Assembly: GCF_019443445.1 (NCBI RefSeq) | Contig: NZ_CP080378.1 | Span: 4,898,001 to 4,962,000, forward strand | DNA length: 64,000 nucleotides | Reading direction: 5' to 3' | DNA from: Massilia sp. PAMC28688 | Lineage (GTDB): Bacteria; Pseudomonadota; Gammaproteobacteria; Burkholderiales; Burkholderiaceae_D | In this document: one piece after another, positions 26,062 to 34,382 of the stretch | Numbering within the stretch: position 1 is the stretch's first letter | Layout: each line of letters starts with the position of its first letter | Position numbers and translations under genes: made by a program | Notes under the pieces: generated by a model | The model's database searches: none | The model's input: only the letters and a program-made list of their open reading frames with translations | What the model was told of the DNA's origin: nothing

Positions 26062-27795
26062 TCAGTCCGCACGCACCTTCACATAGCGTCCCGGAGCGGG
26101 CTCGATCGGCTTGAACTTCGCGTTGCCGAGCTTGGCAGGAGCCTTGACATCCTTGCCGCCGTGATCGGCCAGAAATTGCGACCACTCGGGCCACCAGCTG
26201 CCCGCATGCTCGGTGGCGCCCTGCATCCAGTCGCTGGCGGCGGCCACGCCCTTGTGTTTGGCGTCATTGGTCCAGTAGCTGCGCTTGTTCTTGGAAGCCG
26301 GGTTGATGACGCCGGCAATATGGCCAGAGGCGCCCAGCACGAAGCGGTTGGCGCGCGGCTTGCCCGGATTGAGCAAGCTCATGGATGCATACGCCGCCGT
26401 CCACGGCACGATATGGTCTTCGCGCGAGCCGTACACAAACACGGGTGCGTCAATGCTGCCCAGGTCCACCTTCTCGCCGGCAACGGTCAGCTTGCCCGCC
26501 TTCTTGAGGTTGTTTTCAAGGTACATATTCCGCAGGTACCAGCAAAACATTGGCCCAGGCAAGTTGGTGCTGTCCGAATTCCAGTAGAGCAGGTCGAACG
26601 GCGGCGGTTCCTTGCCCTTGAGGTAATTGGACTGCACATAATTCCACACCAGGTCGTTGGGCCGCAGCGAAGAAAACGTGGTGGCCAGGTCGCGCCCGGG
26701 CATCAGGCCGCCCTTGGCCAGCTGCTGCTCGCGGTGCGCCACCTGCTGCTCGTCAATGAACACGTCGAGCACACCCGTGCTTTCAAAGTCCAGCAGCGTC
26801 GTCAGCAATGTGACACTGGCAGCGGCCTGGTCACCGCGCGCGGCCAATACGGACAGCGCCGTGCCGACAATGGTGCCGCCCACGCAAAAGCCGAAGGCAT
26901 TGACCCTGGCATTGCCGGCAATGGCGCGCGTGACCTCGATGGCCTTGATGGCGCCCTGCTCCACATAATCGTCCCAAGTGGTGTTGCCCAGGGTGTGGTC
27001 CGGGTTGCGCCAGGAAACGAGAAAGACATTATTGCCCTGTTCCAGCGCGTAGCGCACCAGGGAATTTTCCGGCTGCAGGTCGAGGATGTAAAACTTGTTG
27101 ATGCAAGGCGGCACCATCAGCAGGGGCACCTGGTGCACGGCAGGCGCCAGCGGCTTGTACTGGATCAGCTGAAACAGCTCGTTCTCGAACACGACTTGCC
27201 CGGCCGTAGTGGCCACATTGCGGCCCACTTCAAACGCCGATTCATCGGACAGGGAGATGCGACCCTTCTGCATGTCGCCCAGCATATTGGCCAGGCCCTT
27301 GGACAGTGACTCGCCCTTGGTCTCGATCAGTGCCTGCTGCGCTTCGGGGTTGGTGGCCAAAAAGTTGGCAGGTGACATGGCGTCGACCATCTGCTGCACG
27401 GCAAAGCGGATTTTTTGATGCTCGCGCGCCGGCGCTTCCACCGCGTCGGCCATGGTGGTCAGAAACTCGGCATTTAGCAGGTATGATGCTGCACTGAAAG
27501 CGGCAACCGGATTGGACTGCCACTCAGGCGAGGCAAAGCGCCGGTCCTTCAGTTCCGGGGTCTTGGCGGACAGAAAATCCTGCCACAGGGCGGCGGCCTT
27601 GACCAGGTAATCGTTGCGCAGCTTGTCGAGGATGTCGGGTTTGATCCGGGTGCCGGCCTCGCCCATGATGGGCGCCATGGCACTGGTATCGATGGCGGGC
27701 TTGAAAAACGCCTGCCAGGCGGCAGGGTCGGTAAATTGGTGCATCCAGGCGGCGGCCAGGGCTTGTGGGTCCGACATGTTCGTATCTGCGTCCAT
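26062..27795 (-). CDS. phaC: Class I poly(R)-hydroxyalkanoate synthase
   Basis: Polymerises 3-hydroxyacyl-CoA into PHA at the granule surface. It is 577 aa, with an N-terminal domain and an alpha/beta-hydrolase core. The lipase-like box GFCVGG places the nucleophile at C304. Later DHIVPW supplies the catalytic Asp and SGHIAGVINP the His. AAAGG sits 8 nt before the chosen ATG. No phaA or phaB follows; phaR is next. The start is only 34 nt from a divergent small membrane gene. Confidence 0.95.
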   Translation of the reverse strand: MDADTNMSDPQALAAAWMHQFTDPAAWQAFFKPAIDTSAMAPIMGEAGTRIKPDILDKLRNDYLVKAAALWQDFLSAKTPELKDRRFASPEWQSNPVAAFSAASYLLNAEFLTTMADAVEAPAREHQKIRFAVQQMVDAMSPANFLATNPEAQQALIETKGESLSKGLANMLGDMQKGRISLSDESAFEVGRNVATTAGQVVFENELFQLIQYKPLAPAVHQVPLLMVPPCINKFYILDLQPENSLVRYALEQGNNVFLVSWRNPDHTLGNTTWDDYVEQGAIKAIEVTRAIAGNARVNAFGFCVGGTIVGTALSVLAARGDQAAASVTLLTTLLDFESTGVLDVFIDEQQVAHREQQLAKGGLMPGRDLATTFSSLRPNDLVWNYVQSNYLKGKEPPPFDLLYWNSDSTNLPGPMFCWYLRNMYLENNLKKAGKLTVAGEKVDLGSIDAPVFVYGSREDHIVPWTAAYASMSLLNPGKPRANRFVLGASGHIAGVINPASKNKRSYWTNDAKHKGVAAASDWMQGATEHAGSWWPEWSQFLADHGGKDVKAPAKLGNAKFKPIEPAPGRYVKVRAD

Positions 27796-27829
27796 TGATT
27801 CAGCCTTTTAAACAATGTAGAGGATTGGT

Positions 27830-28081
27830 ATGTTGCTAGTTGCAGTGGCATGGATTTACGTCGTGGGCCTGATGGCGGCTACGCAACCGACATTTCTTGC
27901 CGGTTTCTTTACGTTCTTCTTTTACTGCGTGGTTCCCTTGTCAATATTATTTTACCTGACGGGTGGAAGACGGCGGCAGGCAAAGCGCGAGCGCCTCGCC
28001 GCCCAGCAAGCCCGCCATGACGCCGACAGCGCCCAGGACAGCGCGTCCGGCGACGGGGACGCCGGTGGGGATGGCGACTAG
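27830..28081 (+). CDS. Small hypothetical membrane protein
   Basis: An 83-aa protein with two predicted membrane segments (about residues 1-17 and 22-44), a basic juxtamembrane stretch (GGRRRQAKRERL) and an Ala/Asp/Gly-rich acidic tail. GAGGA precedes the ATG by 6 nt. It is divergent from phaC with only a 34-nt gap. No known family was recognised. The codon pattern and ribosome site support it being real. Confidence 0.6.
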   Translation: MLLVAVAWIYVVGLMAATQPTFLAGFFTFFFYCVVPLSILFYLTGGRRRQAKRERLAAQQARHDADSAQDSASGDGDAGGDGD

Positions 28082-28113
28082 CAGCGCGGTATTATCGGTG
28101 CCCGCGCTAGTTA

Positions 28114-28899
28114 TCACTTGATCCAGATCAAACTGGCTTGCCGCCCCGTGACATGGTCGCGGCGGTAAGAGAAAAAGCGCGTTGCCTCCGTGGCCGTGCA
28201 ATATTCCCCGCCTGCCACGCTGGTCACGCCGTCGCGCGCCAGGAACAGGCGTGCCAGGGCATAGATATCGGCCAGGAACTTGCCTTCGCGCCCAGGGTAT
28301 GGGGCGAAGGCGGCGTGAACTGCCGCCCGTTCGCCGGCCGGTGCCCCACCGACGAAGCTGTCGAGCACATCGGTGCCGACTTCAAACTGGTCCGGTCCGA
28401 TTGCCGGCCCCAGCCAGGCCGTGATGTCGCCGGCCCCGGCCGCGCGCATGGCCTGGATGGTCTGGCCCAGCACGCCGCCGGCCAGGCCGCGCCATCCCGC
28501 GTGGGCGGCGCCCACCACCTTGCCGTCCCTGTCCGCGAACAATACCGGCAGGCAGTCCGCGGTCATGACCGCACACACCACCCCGGGCCGAGAGGTCACG
28601 CTCGCGTCAGCCACCTGCACCGCCGCACCAGGCTGCACGCTGGCCGCATCGGCCACCGCAATCCCATGCACCTGCGACACCCAGGCCGGCGTGCCCGGCA
28701 CATGCTGCGCCAGCAGTGCGCGGTTGCGTCGCACCGTGTCGGCATCATCGCCGCAGTGCAGCCCCAGGTTGAGTCCGCCACCGCCCTGCCCGTCATCGTA
28801 CGGCGCCAGGCTGAAGCCCCCCGTTCTCGTCGTGGCCAGGGCCCCGATTGTCGGCGGGGCGTCCGGCCAATGCGGGATCACGGGATCGAAGGCGGCCAT
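28114..28899 (-). CDS. pgeF: Peptidoglycan editing factor PgeF (YfiH, laccase-domain)
   Basis: A 261-aa protein of the YfiH/polyphenol-oxidase family, which removes misincorporated L-Ser from UDP-MurNAc in E. coli. Family blocks WVSQVHG, VCAVMTADCLPVLF and GAAHAGWRGLAGGVL hold the zinc-binding His/Cys residues. The ATG shares one base with the rluD stop (TGATG), indicating translational coupling. Longer upstream frames overlap rluD and are not real. Confidence 0.92.
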   Translation of the reverse strand: MAAFDPVIPHWPDAPPTIGALATTRTGGFSLAPYDDGQGGGGLNLGLHCGDDADTVRRNRALLAQHVPGTPAWVSQVHGIAVADAASVQPGAAVQVADASVTSRPGVVCAVMTADCLPVLFADRDGKVVGAAHAGWRGLAGGVLGQTIQAMRAAGAGDITAWLGPAIGPDQFEVGTDVLDSFVGGAPAGERAAVHAAFAPYPGREGKFLADIYALARLFLARDGVTSVAGGEYCTATEATRFFSYRRDHVTGRQASLIWIK

Positions 28900-29936
28900 C
28901 AGACTTGTTCGGGTTCGGCAATGCCGGCCCGGGCGATCAGTTCGGCAAAATCGTCGGCCAGGGGGACGATCCATTCGCATGGCTCGCCGCTGGCCGGATG
29001 CACCAGTCCAAGGCGGCGCGCCTGCAGGGCCTGGCGCCCGAACACGGGTGTGAGGTGCTGCTTGCCGTACACGGCGTCGCCCACCAGCGCGTAACCGAGG
29101 TGTTGCATGTGGACCCGGATCTGGTGGGTGCGGCCCGTTTCGAGCTGGCACTGCACCAGCGTGACGGGACGGCGGTCCAGCAGGCCAGTGCCAATGCGCT
29201 GGTAATGGGTGATGGCCGGCTTGGCCGAAAAGTTGGTGGACACGGCCATTTTGACGCGCTCGCGCGGATGGCGGCCCATCGAGGCATCGATCGTGCCCGA
29301 CAGCTGGGGCGTGCCCCAGACCAGGGCAAAGTACTCGCGCTTGACGGTGCGCGCCTGCAGCTGGCGTACCAGGTCAGTCTGGGCCGCCAGCGTTTTGCCA
29401 ATGACCATCAGGCCGCTGGTATCCTTGTCCAGGCGGTGCACGATACCGGCGCGCGGCACCCCCGCCAGTTGCGGACAATGGTGCAGCAGGCCGTTGAGCA
29501 GCGTGCCGGACCAGTTGCCGGCGCCTGGATGGACCACGAGGCCGGCCGGTTTGTTCACGACGATTAAGTGTTCATCTTCAAAAACGATGTCAAGCGCCAT
29601 GGCTTCCGGCGTGTAGGCCGCGTCTTCCGGCGCACTTTGCGGCTCGATGACGACCGTTTCATCGCCGTACGCGGTATCCTTGCCGCGCGCCGGTTTGCCG
29701 TCGACCGTCACAAAACCGGCGTCAAACCATAGCTGCAGGCGGCTGCGCGAAAACTGGGGCACGAGACCGGCGACGACCTTGTCCAGGCGCTGGCCGCAGG
29801 CCGCGGGCGTCAGCTCAAGCGTGATGGGCGAGAGGTCGATGCCCTCGTCCAGGGCGGGGAACTCGGCGTCGATATCGTCGTCGAAGTCAGGATCAATCGG
29901 TAAATCCGCCGGATTCGGCGTTGGAGTTAATGTCAC
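28899..29936 (-). CDS. rluD: 23S rRNA pseudouridine synthase RluD
   Basis: Modifies U1911/1915/1917 of 23S rRNA helix 69. It is 345 aa with an N-terminal S4 domain (LTPAACGQRLDKVVAGL onward) and the catalytic motif GIVHRLDKDTSGLMV containing the essential Asp. An acidic N-terminal extension of about 35 residues precedes S4. It is first in the rluD-pgeF operon and divergent from bamD, a conserved arrangement. Confidence 0.95.
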   Translation of the reverse strand: MTLTPTPNPADLPIDPDFDDDIDAEFPALDEGIDLSPITLELTPAACGQRLDKVVAGLVPQFSRSRLQLWFDAGFVTVDGKPARGKDTAYGDETVVIEPQSAPEDAAYTPEAMALDIVFEDEHLIVVNKPAGLVVHPGAGNWSGTLLNGLLHHCPQLAGVPRAGIVHRLDKDTSGLMVIGKTLAAQTDLVRQLQARTVKREYFALVWGTPQLSGTIDASMGRHPRERVKMAVSTNFSAKPAITHYQRIGTGLLDRRPVTLVQCQLETGRTHQIRVHMQHLGYALVGDAVYGKQHLTPVFGRQALQARRLGLVHPASGEPCEWIVPLADDFAELIARAGIAEPEQV

Positions 29937-29951
29937 AGCAGTCCCATCGGC

Positions 29952-29957
29952 TATAAT
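29952..29957 (+). promoter_or_regulatory. -10 box of the bamD promoter
   Basis: A perfect TATAAT lies 42 nt upstream of the bamD ATG in the 63-nt rluD-bamD gap. No good -35 was found at standard spacing. Confidence 0.5.
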
Positions 29958-29999
29958 CAGCCTTTCGTTGAATCTCGGTTAACTCTCTTGCAAAAAGTT

Positions 30000-30809
30000 A
30001 TGCAAAAAAAATTATCTTCTGTTGTTGCTACATGCGTTGTGCTCGCGTTGTCGGCGTGCAGCTGGTTGCCGGAAAAAACCGACGAGAGCAAAAATGTCCC
30101 AGTAACGAAATTATACGCTGAGGCGCGCGAGGAAATGGCGGGCGGCCACTACGAGGCTGCCATCAAGCTGTGGGAACGGCTGGAAACGAACTACCCGTTC
30201 GGCAACTACGCCAATCAGGCGCAGATGGAAATTGCGTACGCCCATTACAAGAGCGGCGACCAGGCCCAGGCCCTCGCTGCCGCTGACCGCTTCATCCGCG
30301 AACATCCGACCCACCCGCAGGTCGACTATATGTATTACCTGCGCGGCCTGATCAGCTTTAACGATCAGATCGGCCTGATCAGCCAGCTCTACAAGCAGGA
30401 CCCGACCGAACGCGACCCGAAAGCCACGCGCGAATCGTTCGCTGCCTTCAAGGTGCTGGTAGACCGCTATCCAAACAGCAAGTACGCGCCCGACGCCATC
30501 GAGCGCATGCGCTACCTGACCACGGCCATGGCCAAGTACGAAGTCCATGTGGCCAACTATTATTACCGCCGGGGTGCCTACCTGGCCTCGCTCAACCGCG
30601 CCATGAATGCCGTGAGCGACTACCCGGATGCGCCGGCACGCGAGGAAGCGCTGTACCTCATGATTCGCAACTACGACAAGATGGGCATGACGGAATTGCG
30701 CAACGACACGGTGCGCGTCTTCAATGCCAACTACCCCAACAGCAAGTTCACGCGGGCTGGCGGCAACAACGAATCCTGGTGGAAGTTCTGGTCCAGGTCG
30801 GACAAGTAA
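30000..30809 (+). CDS. bamD: Outer membrane protein assembly factor BamD
   Basis: An essential lipoprotein of the BAM complex that inserts beta-barrel proteins into the outer membrane. It is 269 aa. The signal peptide ends in the lipobox LSAC (Cys near residue 19), followed by TPR repeats from about residue 35 to 230 (YAEAREEMAGGHYEAAIKLW is repeat 1). The ATG at 30000 was chosen over a TTG 12 nt earlier. A strong terminator follows. Confidence 0.95.
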   Translation: MQKKLSSVVATCVVLALSACSWLPEKTDESKNVPVTKLYAEAREEMAGGHYEAAIKLWERLETNYPFGNYANQAQMEIAYAHYKSGDQAQALAAADRFIREHPTHPQVDYMYYLRGLISFNDQIGLISQLYKQDPTERDPKATRESFAAFKVLVDRYPNSKYAPDAIERMRYLTTAMAKYEVHVANYYYRRGAYLASLNRAMNAVSDYPDAPAREEALYLMIRNYDKMGMTELRNDTVRVFNANYPNSKFTRAGGNNESWWKFWSRSDK

Positions 30810-30811
30810 AT

Positions 30812-30838
30812 AAAACCGGGTCGCGCGCCCGGTTTTTT
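30812..30838. terminator. Rho-independent terminator after bamD
   Basis: Stem AAACCGGG/CCCGGTTT with a 7-nt loop and T6 on the plus strand. The left A-run lets it also serve the convergent yaaA gene, whose stop codon abuts it. Confidence 0.9.
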
Positions 30839-31620
30839 CATGCGCGCCCTATTGCCTCCTGCCGGCGCCGGAACACCCAGTGGCTGTCGGTGGACGCTTT
30901 CTTGTCGTAGGCGTAGCCGTCGACCTTGAAGCGTTTGAGTTTGGCGGGGTCCGTGATTTTCTTCTCGGCCGCGTAGCGCGCCATCATGCCGCGGGCGCGC
31001 TTGGCAAAGAAGGAAATGATCTTGTACTGGCCGTTTTTCCATTCTTCAAACACCGGGGTGATGACCGGCACGGCCAGCTTGTGGGGCCGCACGGACTTGA
31101 AATATTCTTCGGATGCGAGGTTGAGCAGCACCGTGGCCCCGCTGTCCCGGATGTCATCGTTGAGGGCCTCGGTCACGCGGTCGTCCCAGAACGCATACAG
31201 GTCCTTGCCGGCCGGGTTGGCCAGGCGGGTGCCCATTTCCAGCCGGTGCGGATGGATCAGGTCAAACGGGCGCAGCACGCCATACAGGCCGGAGAGGATA
31301 CGCAGGTGCTGCTGCGCAAAAGCGAGCTGGGCCGGCTTGAGCGAACGCGCGTCCAAGCCGGCATACACATCGCCATTGAAGGCCATGATGGCCTGGCGCG
31401 TGTCCTCCAGGCCGGTGCTCCAGCTGGCATAGCGCCCGACGTTGAGGTGGGCCAGTGCGTCCGAAATGTGCATCAGCTCGCCGACTTCGCCCGGCGAAAA
31501 CCGGCGCAGCACATCGATCAGCTTGGCTGACTGGGCAAGAAACCGGGGTTCGCTGGTGAGTTTAGTCGTGGGCGGGGAATCAAAATCGAGCGTCTTTGCA
31601 GGCGACAATACAATCAACAT
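30838..31620 (-). CDS. yaaA: Peroxide stress protein YaaA
   Basis: A 260-aa protein of the YaaA/DUF328 family. E. coli YaaA lowers intracellular free iron under H2O2 stress and binds DNA. Signature segments MLIVLSPAKTLDF at the N-terminus, LYGVLRPFDLIHPHRLEMG, and FFAKRARGMMARY are present. The start was placed at MLIVLSPAK; the longer frame reads into the divergent PIN gene. Confidence 0.93.
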   Translation of the reverse strand: MLIVLSPAKTLDFDSPPTTKLTSEPRFLAQSAKLIDVLRRFSPGEVGELMHISDALAHLNVGRYASWSTGLEDTRQAIMAFNGDVYAGLDARSLKPAQLAFAQQHLRILSGLYGVLRPFDLIHPHRLEMGTRLANPAGKDLYAFWDDRVTEALNDDIRDSGATVLLNLASEEYFKSVRPHKLAVPVITPVFEEWKNGQYKIISFFAKRARGMMARYAAEKKITDPAKLKRFKVDGYAYDKKASTDSHWVFRRRQEAIGRA

Positions 31621-31650
31621 AACAGCATTCGTGAACCAAAGAAGACCGAC

Positions 31651-32097
31651 ATGATACCTGCTCCAGCTAAACGCATCGTGCTTGACACCAATGTCTGCCT
31701 CGACCTGTTCGTCTTCAAGGATCCGCGCTGGGCGGACCTGTTGGCCGCACTGGAAAGCGGCGCCATTGAAGCGGTGACGCGCGCCGACTGCCGCGATGAA
31801 TACCTGATCGTGCTGCACTACCAGCACCTGCCGCTGGACGAACACAGCCGCCTGGTTTCCGCAGCCCGCTTCGACGCCCTGATCAAGGTGGTGCAGCCCG
31901 CACCGAGCCTGGTGCGCCTGCCCGTGTGCACCGACAAGGACGACCAGAAGTTCCTGGAAGTGGCGCGCGATGCGGCGGCCGACATTCTAATCACCAAGGA
32001 CAAGGCCCTGCTCAAGCTCGCGCGCAAGACCGCCCAGGCCGGCATGTTTCGGATCATGGTGCCGGAAGCCTGGCTCAAGCTCAGGGCAGATAGCTGA
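31651..32097 (+). CDS. PIN-domain protein (COG1569-type putative toxin)
   Basis: A 148-aa protein with a PIN RNase fold. The first acidic residue is in IVLDTNVCLDLF (D12); later acidic residues lie in CRDEYL, CTDKDDQKFLEVA and DILITKDKALL, so the active-site set seems complete. The family is often annotated as a toxin-antitoxin toxin, yet no antitoxin frame precedes or follows it: yaaA is divergent 30 nt away and an aminotransferase follows. It may be a housekeeping RNase. Confidence 0.82.
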   Translation: MIPAPAKRIVLDTNVCLDLFVFKDPRWADLLAALESGAIEAVTRADCRDEYLIVLHYQHLPLDEHSRLVSAARFDALIKVVQPAPSLVRLPVCTDKDDQKFLEVARDAAADILITKDKALLKLARKTAQAGMFRIMVPEAWLKLRADS

Positions 32098-32133
32098 GCT
32101 AAAATGCACGCTTGCGCACTCACGAAGCCGTCC

Positions 32134-33291
32134 ATGACCACACCCGCCCTGACCACCAAACTGCCCGCCGTCGGCACTACTGTATTTACCCGCATGTCGA
32201 CGCTGGCGGCCGAGCACGGGGCCGTCAACCTGGGCCAGGGATTTCCCGATTTTGCCTGCGACCCGGCACTGCCGGCGCTGGTGGCCGATGCCATGCGCGA
32301 AGGGCACAACCAGTATCCGATGATGACCGGCGTGCCGGCACTGCGCCAGGCCATCGCCGCCAAGATCGAGGCGATCTACGGCGCCCGTTACGACAGCGAC
32401 CGCGAGATCACCATCACCGCCGGGGCCAGCCAGGCCATCACCACTGCCATCCTGTGCTGCGTTCATGCGGGCGACGAAGTGATCGTCATTGAACCGGCCT
32501 ATGACTGCTACCTGCCGGCCATCGCACTGGCCGGGGGCGTGCCGGTACCGGTGGCCATGACTGCAGGTCCTGGCGGCTACTGCATTCCGTGGGACACCCT
32601 TGCCGCTGCCATCACCGCCCGCACGCGCCTGATCATCATCAATTCGCCGCACAATCCCACCGGCTCGATCCTGCGCGCGGCCGACATCGCGGCGCTGCAG
32701 GAGATCGTGCGCGGCACCGGCCTGCTGATCCTGTCCGACGAGGTGTACGAACACATGGTGTTCGACGGCCAGCAGCACGAATCGGCCTGCCGCTACCCGG
32801 ATCTGGCCGAGCGCAGCTTCGTGGTCTCCAGTTTCGGCAAGACCTACCACGTCACCGGCTGGAAGGTGGGCTATGTCGCCGCCCCGGCACCCCTGATGGC
32901 GGAGTTCCGCAAGGTCCATCAATACAACGTCTTCACGGTCAATACGCCAATGCAGCACGGGATTGCGGGCTACATGGCCAATCCCGCGCCCTGGCGCGAG
33001 CTGCCGGCCTTTTACCAGCGCAAGCGCGACCTGTTCCGCGAGGGCCTGGCCGGCTCGCGCTTCACGCTGCTGCCGGCCGACGGCACCTACTTCCAGTGCG
33101 TCAGCTACAGCGCCATCTCCAGCCTGCCGGAAGCGCCGTTCGCCGAGTGGCTCACCGCCGAAGTGAAGGTGGCGGCCATCCCGCTCTCTGCCTTCTACAG
33201 CACAGCGACCGAATCGGGCATCGTGCGCTTCTGCTTTGCCAAGCAGGACGCCACGCTGCGCCTGGCGCTCGAACGGCTGGCCGCCCTGTAG
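32134..33291 (+). CDS. PLP-dependent aminotransferase (methionine aminotransferase YbdL-like)
   Basis: A 385-aa class I/II aminotransferase. The fold-type I features are VNLGQGFPDF at the N-terminus, INSPHNPTGS, LILSDEVYEHMVFDG and the PLP lysine in SSFGKTYHVTGWKVGY. The GQGFPDF and SDEVYEH forms match the YbdL/kynurenine aminotransferase group acting on Met and aromatic amino acids. An in-frame ATG at 32104 is an alternative start. It follows the PIN gene closely. Confidence 0.9.
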   Translation: MTTPALTTKLPAVGTTVFTRMSTLAAEHGAVNLGQGFPDFACDPALPALVADAMREGHNQYPMMTGVPALRQAIAAKIEAIYGARYDSDREITITAGASQAITTAILCCVHAGDEVIVIEPAYDCYLPAIALAGGVPVPVAMTAGPGGYCIPWDTLAAAITARTRLIIINSPHNPTGSILRAADIAALQEIVRGTGLLILSDEVYEHMVFDGQQHESACRYPDLAERSFVVSSFGKTYHVTGWKVGYVAAPAPLMAEFRKVHQYNVFTVNTPMQHGIAGYMANPAPWRELPAFYQRKRDLFREGLAGSRFTLLPADGTYFQCVSYSAISSLPEAPFAEWLTAEVKVAAIPLSAFYSTATESGIVRFCFAKQDATLRLALERLAAL

Positions 33292-33296
33292 GGCCC

Positions 33297-34367
33297 ATGG
33301 CAATGCGCCGCCTCACGCCATCGGACATCCCTGCTGGCCAGCCGCTGGCCTGGGACGTCTACAGCGCGCCGGCGGCGGCCCATCCGCTGGTGCGCAAGGG
33401 CGAAGTGCTCGCACCGGGCCAGCTCGATGGCTGGATTGGGGCCGGCCTGTACGCCGACGCCGGTCCGGCCACATCCGTGCTGCTGCAGCTGAACCAGGTC
33501 AATCTTCGCCTCGATCGCATGCTGATGGACTTGCGCGAGCAGGGGCACGGGGCGCTGCGGGCACTGGCCGGCGAACTGGCCGAAGGTGTGGCGCGCGCGC
33601 CGGACGTGGCGCTGGCGGCGATCTTCCTCAACCAGATTGCCGGCGCGTACCCGGTGCGCCACTGTACCGAAGCGGCCATCATCGCCTGCCTGGTGGCGCG
33701 CAGCATGGACAAGACGGCGGACGAAGTGCTGGTGATCGCCGCAGCGGCCATGACGATGAACGTGTCCATGGTGCGCGAAGCAGGTCTGTTCCAGGACCGC
33801 GACGATGCATTGAGCAGCGCCGAGCGCGCGCTGCTGCAGCGCCATCCTGCACAGAGCGTGGACAAGCTGCGCTGGGCCGGCGTGGACGACGAAGCCTGGC
33901 TGGACCTGGTGCTGCTGCATCATGAAAACGATGACGGCAGCGGCTACCCGCATGGAAAACTGGGCGCCGACATCAGCCACAATGCCAGGCTGATCGCCCT
34001 GGCCGACCGCTATTGTGCCTTTGTCTCGGCGCGCAATTACCGCAAGTCGCTGCTGCCGCCGGAAGCGCTGCAGCGCCTGGCCCAACTACCCGTGGACCCG
34101 GCCATGGTGGCGCGCTTTTGCGCGGTGATCGGCCCCTTCCCGCCCGGCACCCTGGTACGCCTGCACAATGGCGAATGCGGCGTGGTGACGTCCCGGGTCG
34201 ATGGCGAGGTGCTGCGCGTGCACATACTGCGTGACGCCCAGGGCCCGCTCGAGCGCATCCGCCTCACCAGCGACCAGGGCTGCGCGGTGGCAGAGGCGCT
34301 GCCGGAAGACGGCGCGGGCCTGCGCTTTTCAATGAAGCAGGTGTGGGGCGAGCTGGCCAGCGTGTGA
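33297..34367 (+). CDS. HD-GYP-like domain protein, degenerate
   Basis: A 356-aa protein resembling c-di-GMP phosphodiesterases of the HD-GYP class. The C-terminal hallmark is present as LLHHENDDGSGYPHG (about residues 206-220), with the following ISHNARLIALADRYCAF. The upstream metal-binding HDxGK segment is replaced by AMTMNVSM (near residue 150), and the first helix His reads YPVRHCTEAA. Catalysis is therefore doubtful and c-di-GMP sensing possible. The start MAMRRLTPSDIP lies 6 nt after the aminotransferase stop; the longer upstream frame overlaps that gene and is rejected. It is convergent with mshN. Confidence 0.78.
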   Translation: MAMRRLTPSDIPAGQPLAWDVYSAPAAAHPLVRKGEVLAPGQLDGWIGAGLYADAGPATSVLLQLNQVNLRLDRMLMDLREQGHGALRALAGELAEGVARAPDVALAAIFLNQIAGAYPVRHCTEAAIIACLVARSMDKTADEVLVIAAAAMTMNVSMVREAGLFQDRDDALSSAERALLQRHPAQSVDKLRWAGVDDEAWLDLVLLHHENDDGSGYPHGKLGADISHNARLIALADRYCAFVSARNYRKSLLPPEALQRLAQLPVDPAMVARFCAVIGPFPPGTLVRLHNGECGVVTSRVDGEVLRVHILRDAQGPLERIRLTSDQGCAVAEALPEDGAGLRFSMKQVWGELASV

Positions 34368-34382
34368 TGGCCAGGGCCAGGG

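Noticed and set aside
31621..32097. Toxin-antitoxin module
   Set aside because: Only the PIN component is visible; no antitoxin frame fits in the 30-nt gap upstream or in the gap downstream.
32589..33296. N-terminal extension of the HD-GYP frame
   Set aside because: Overlaps the aminotransferase in another frame and has shadow composition.
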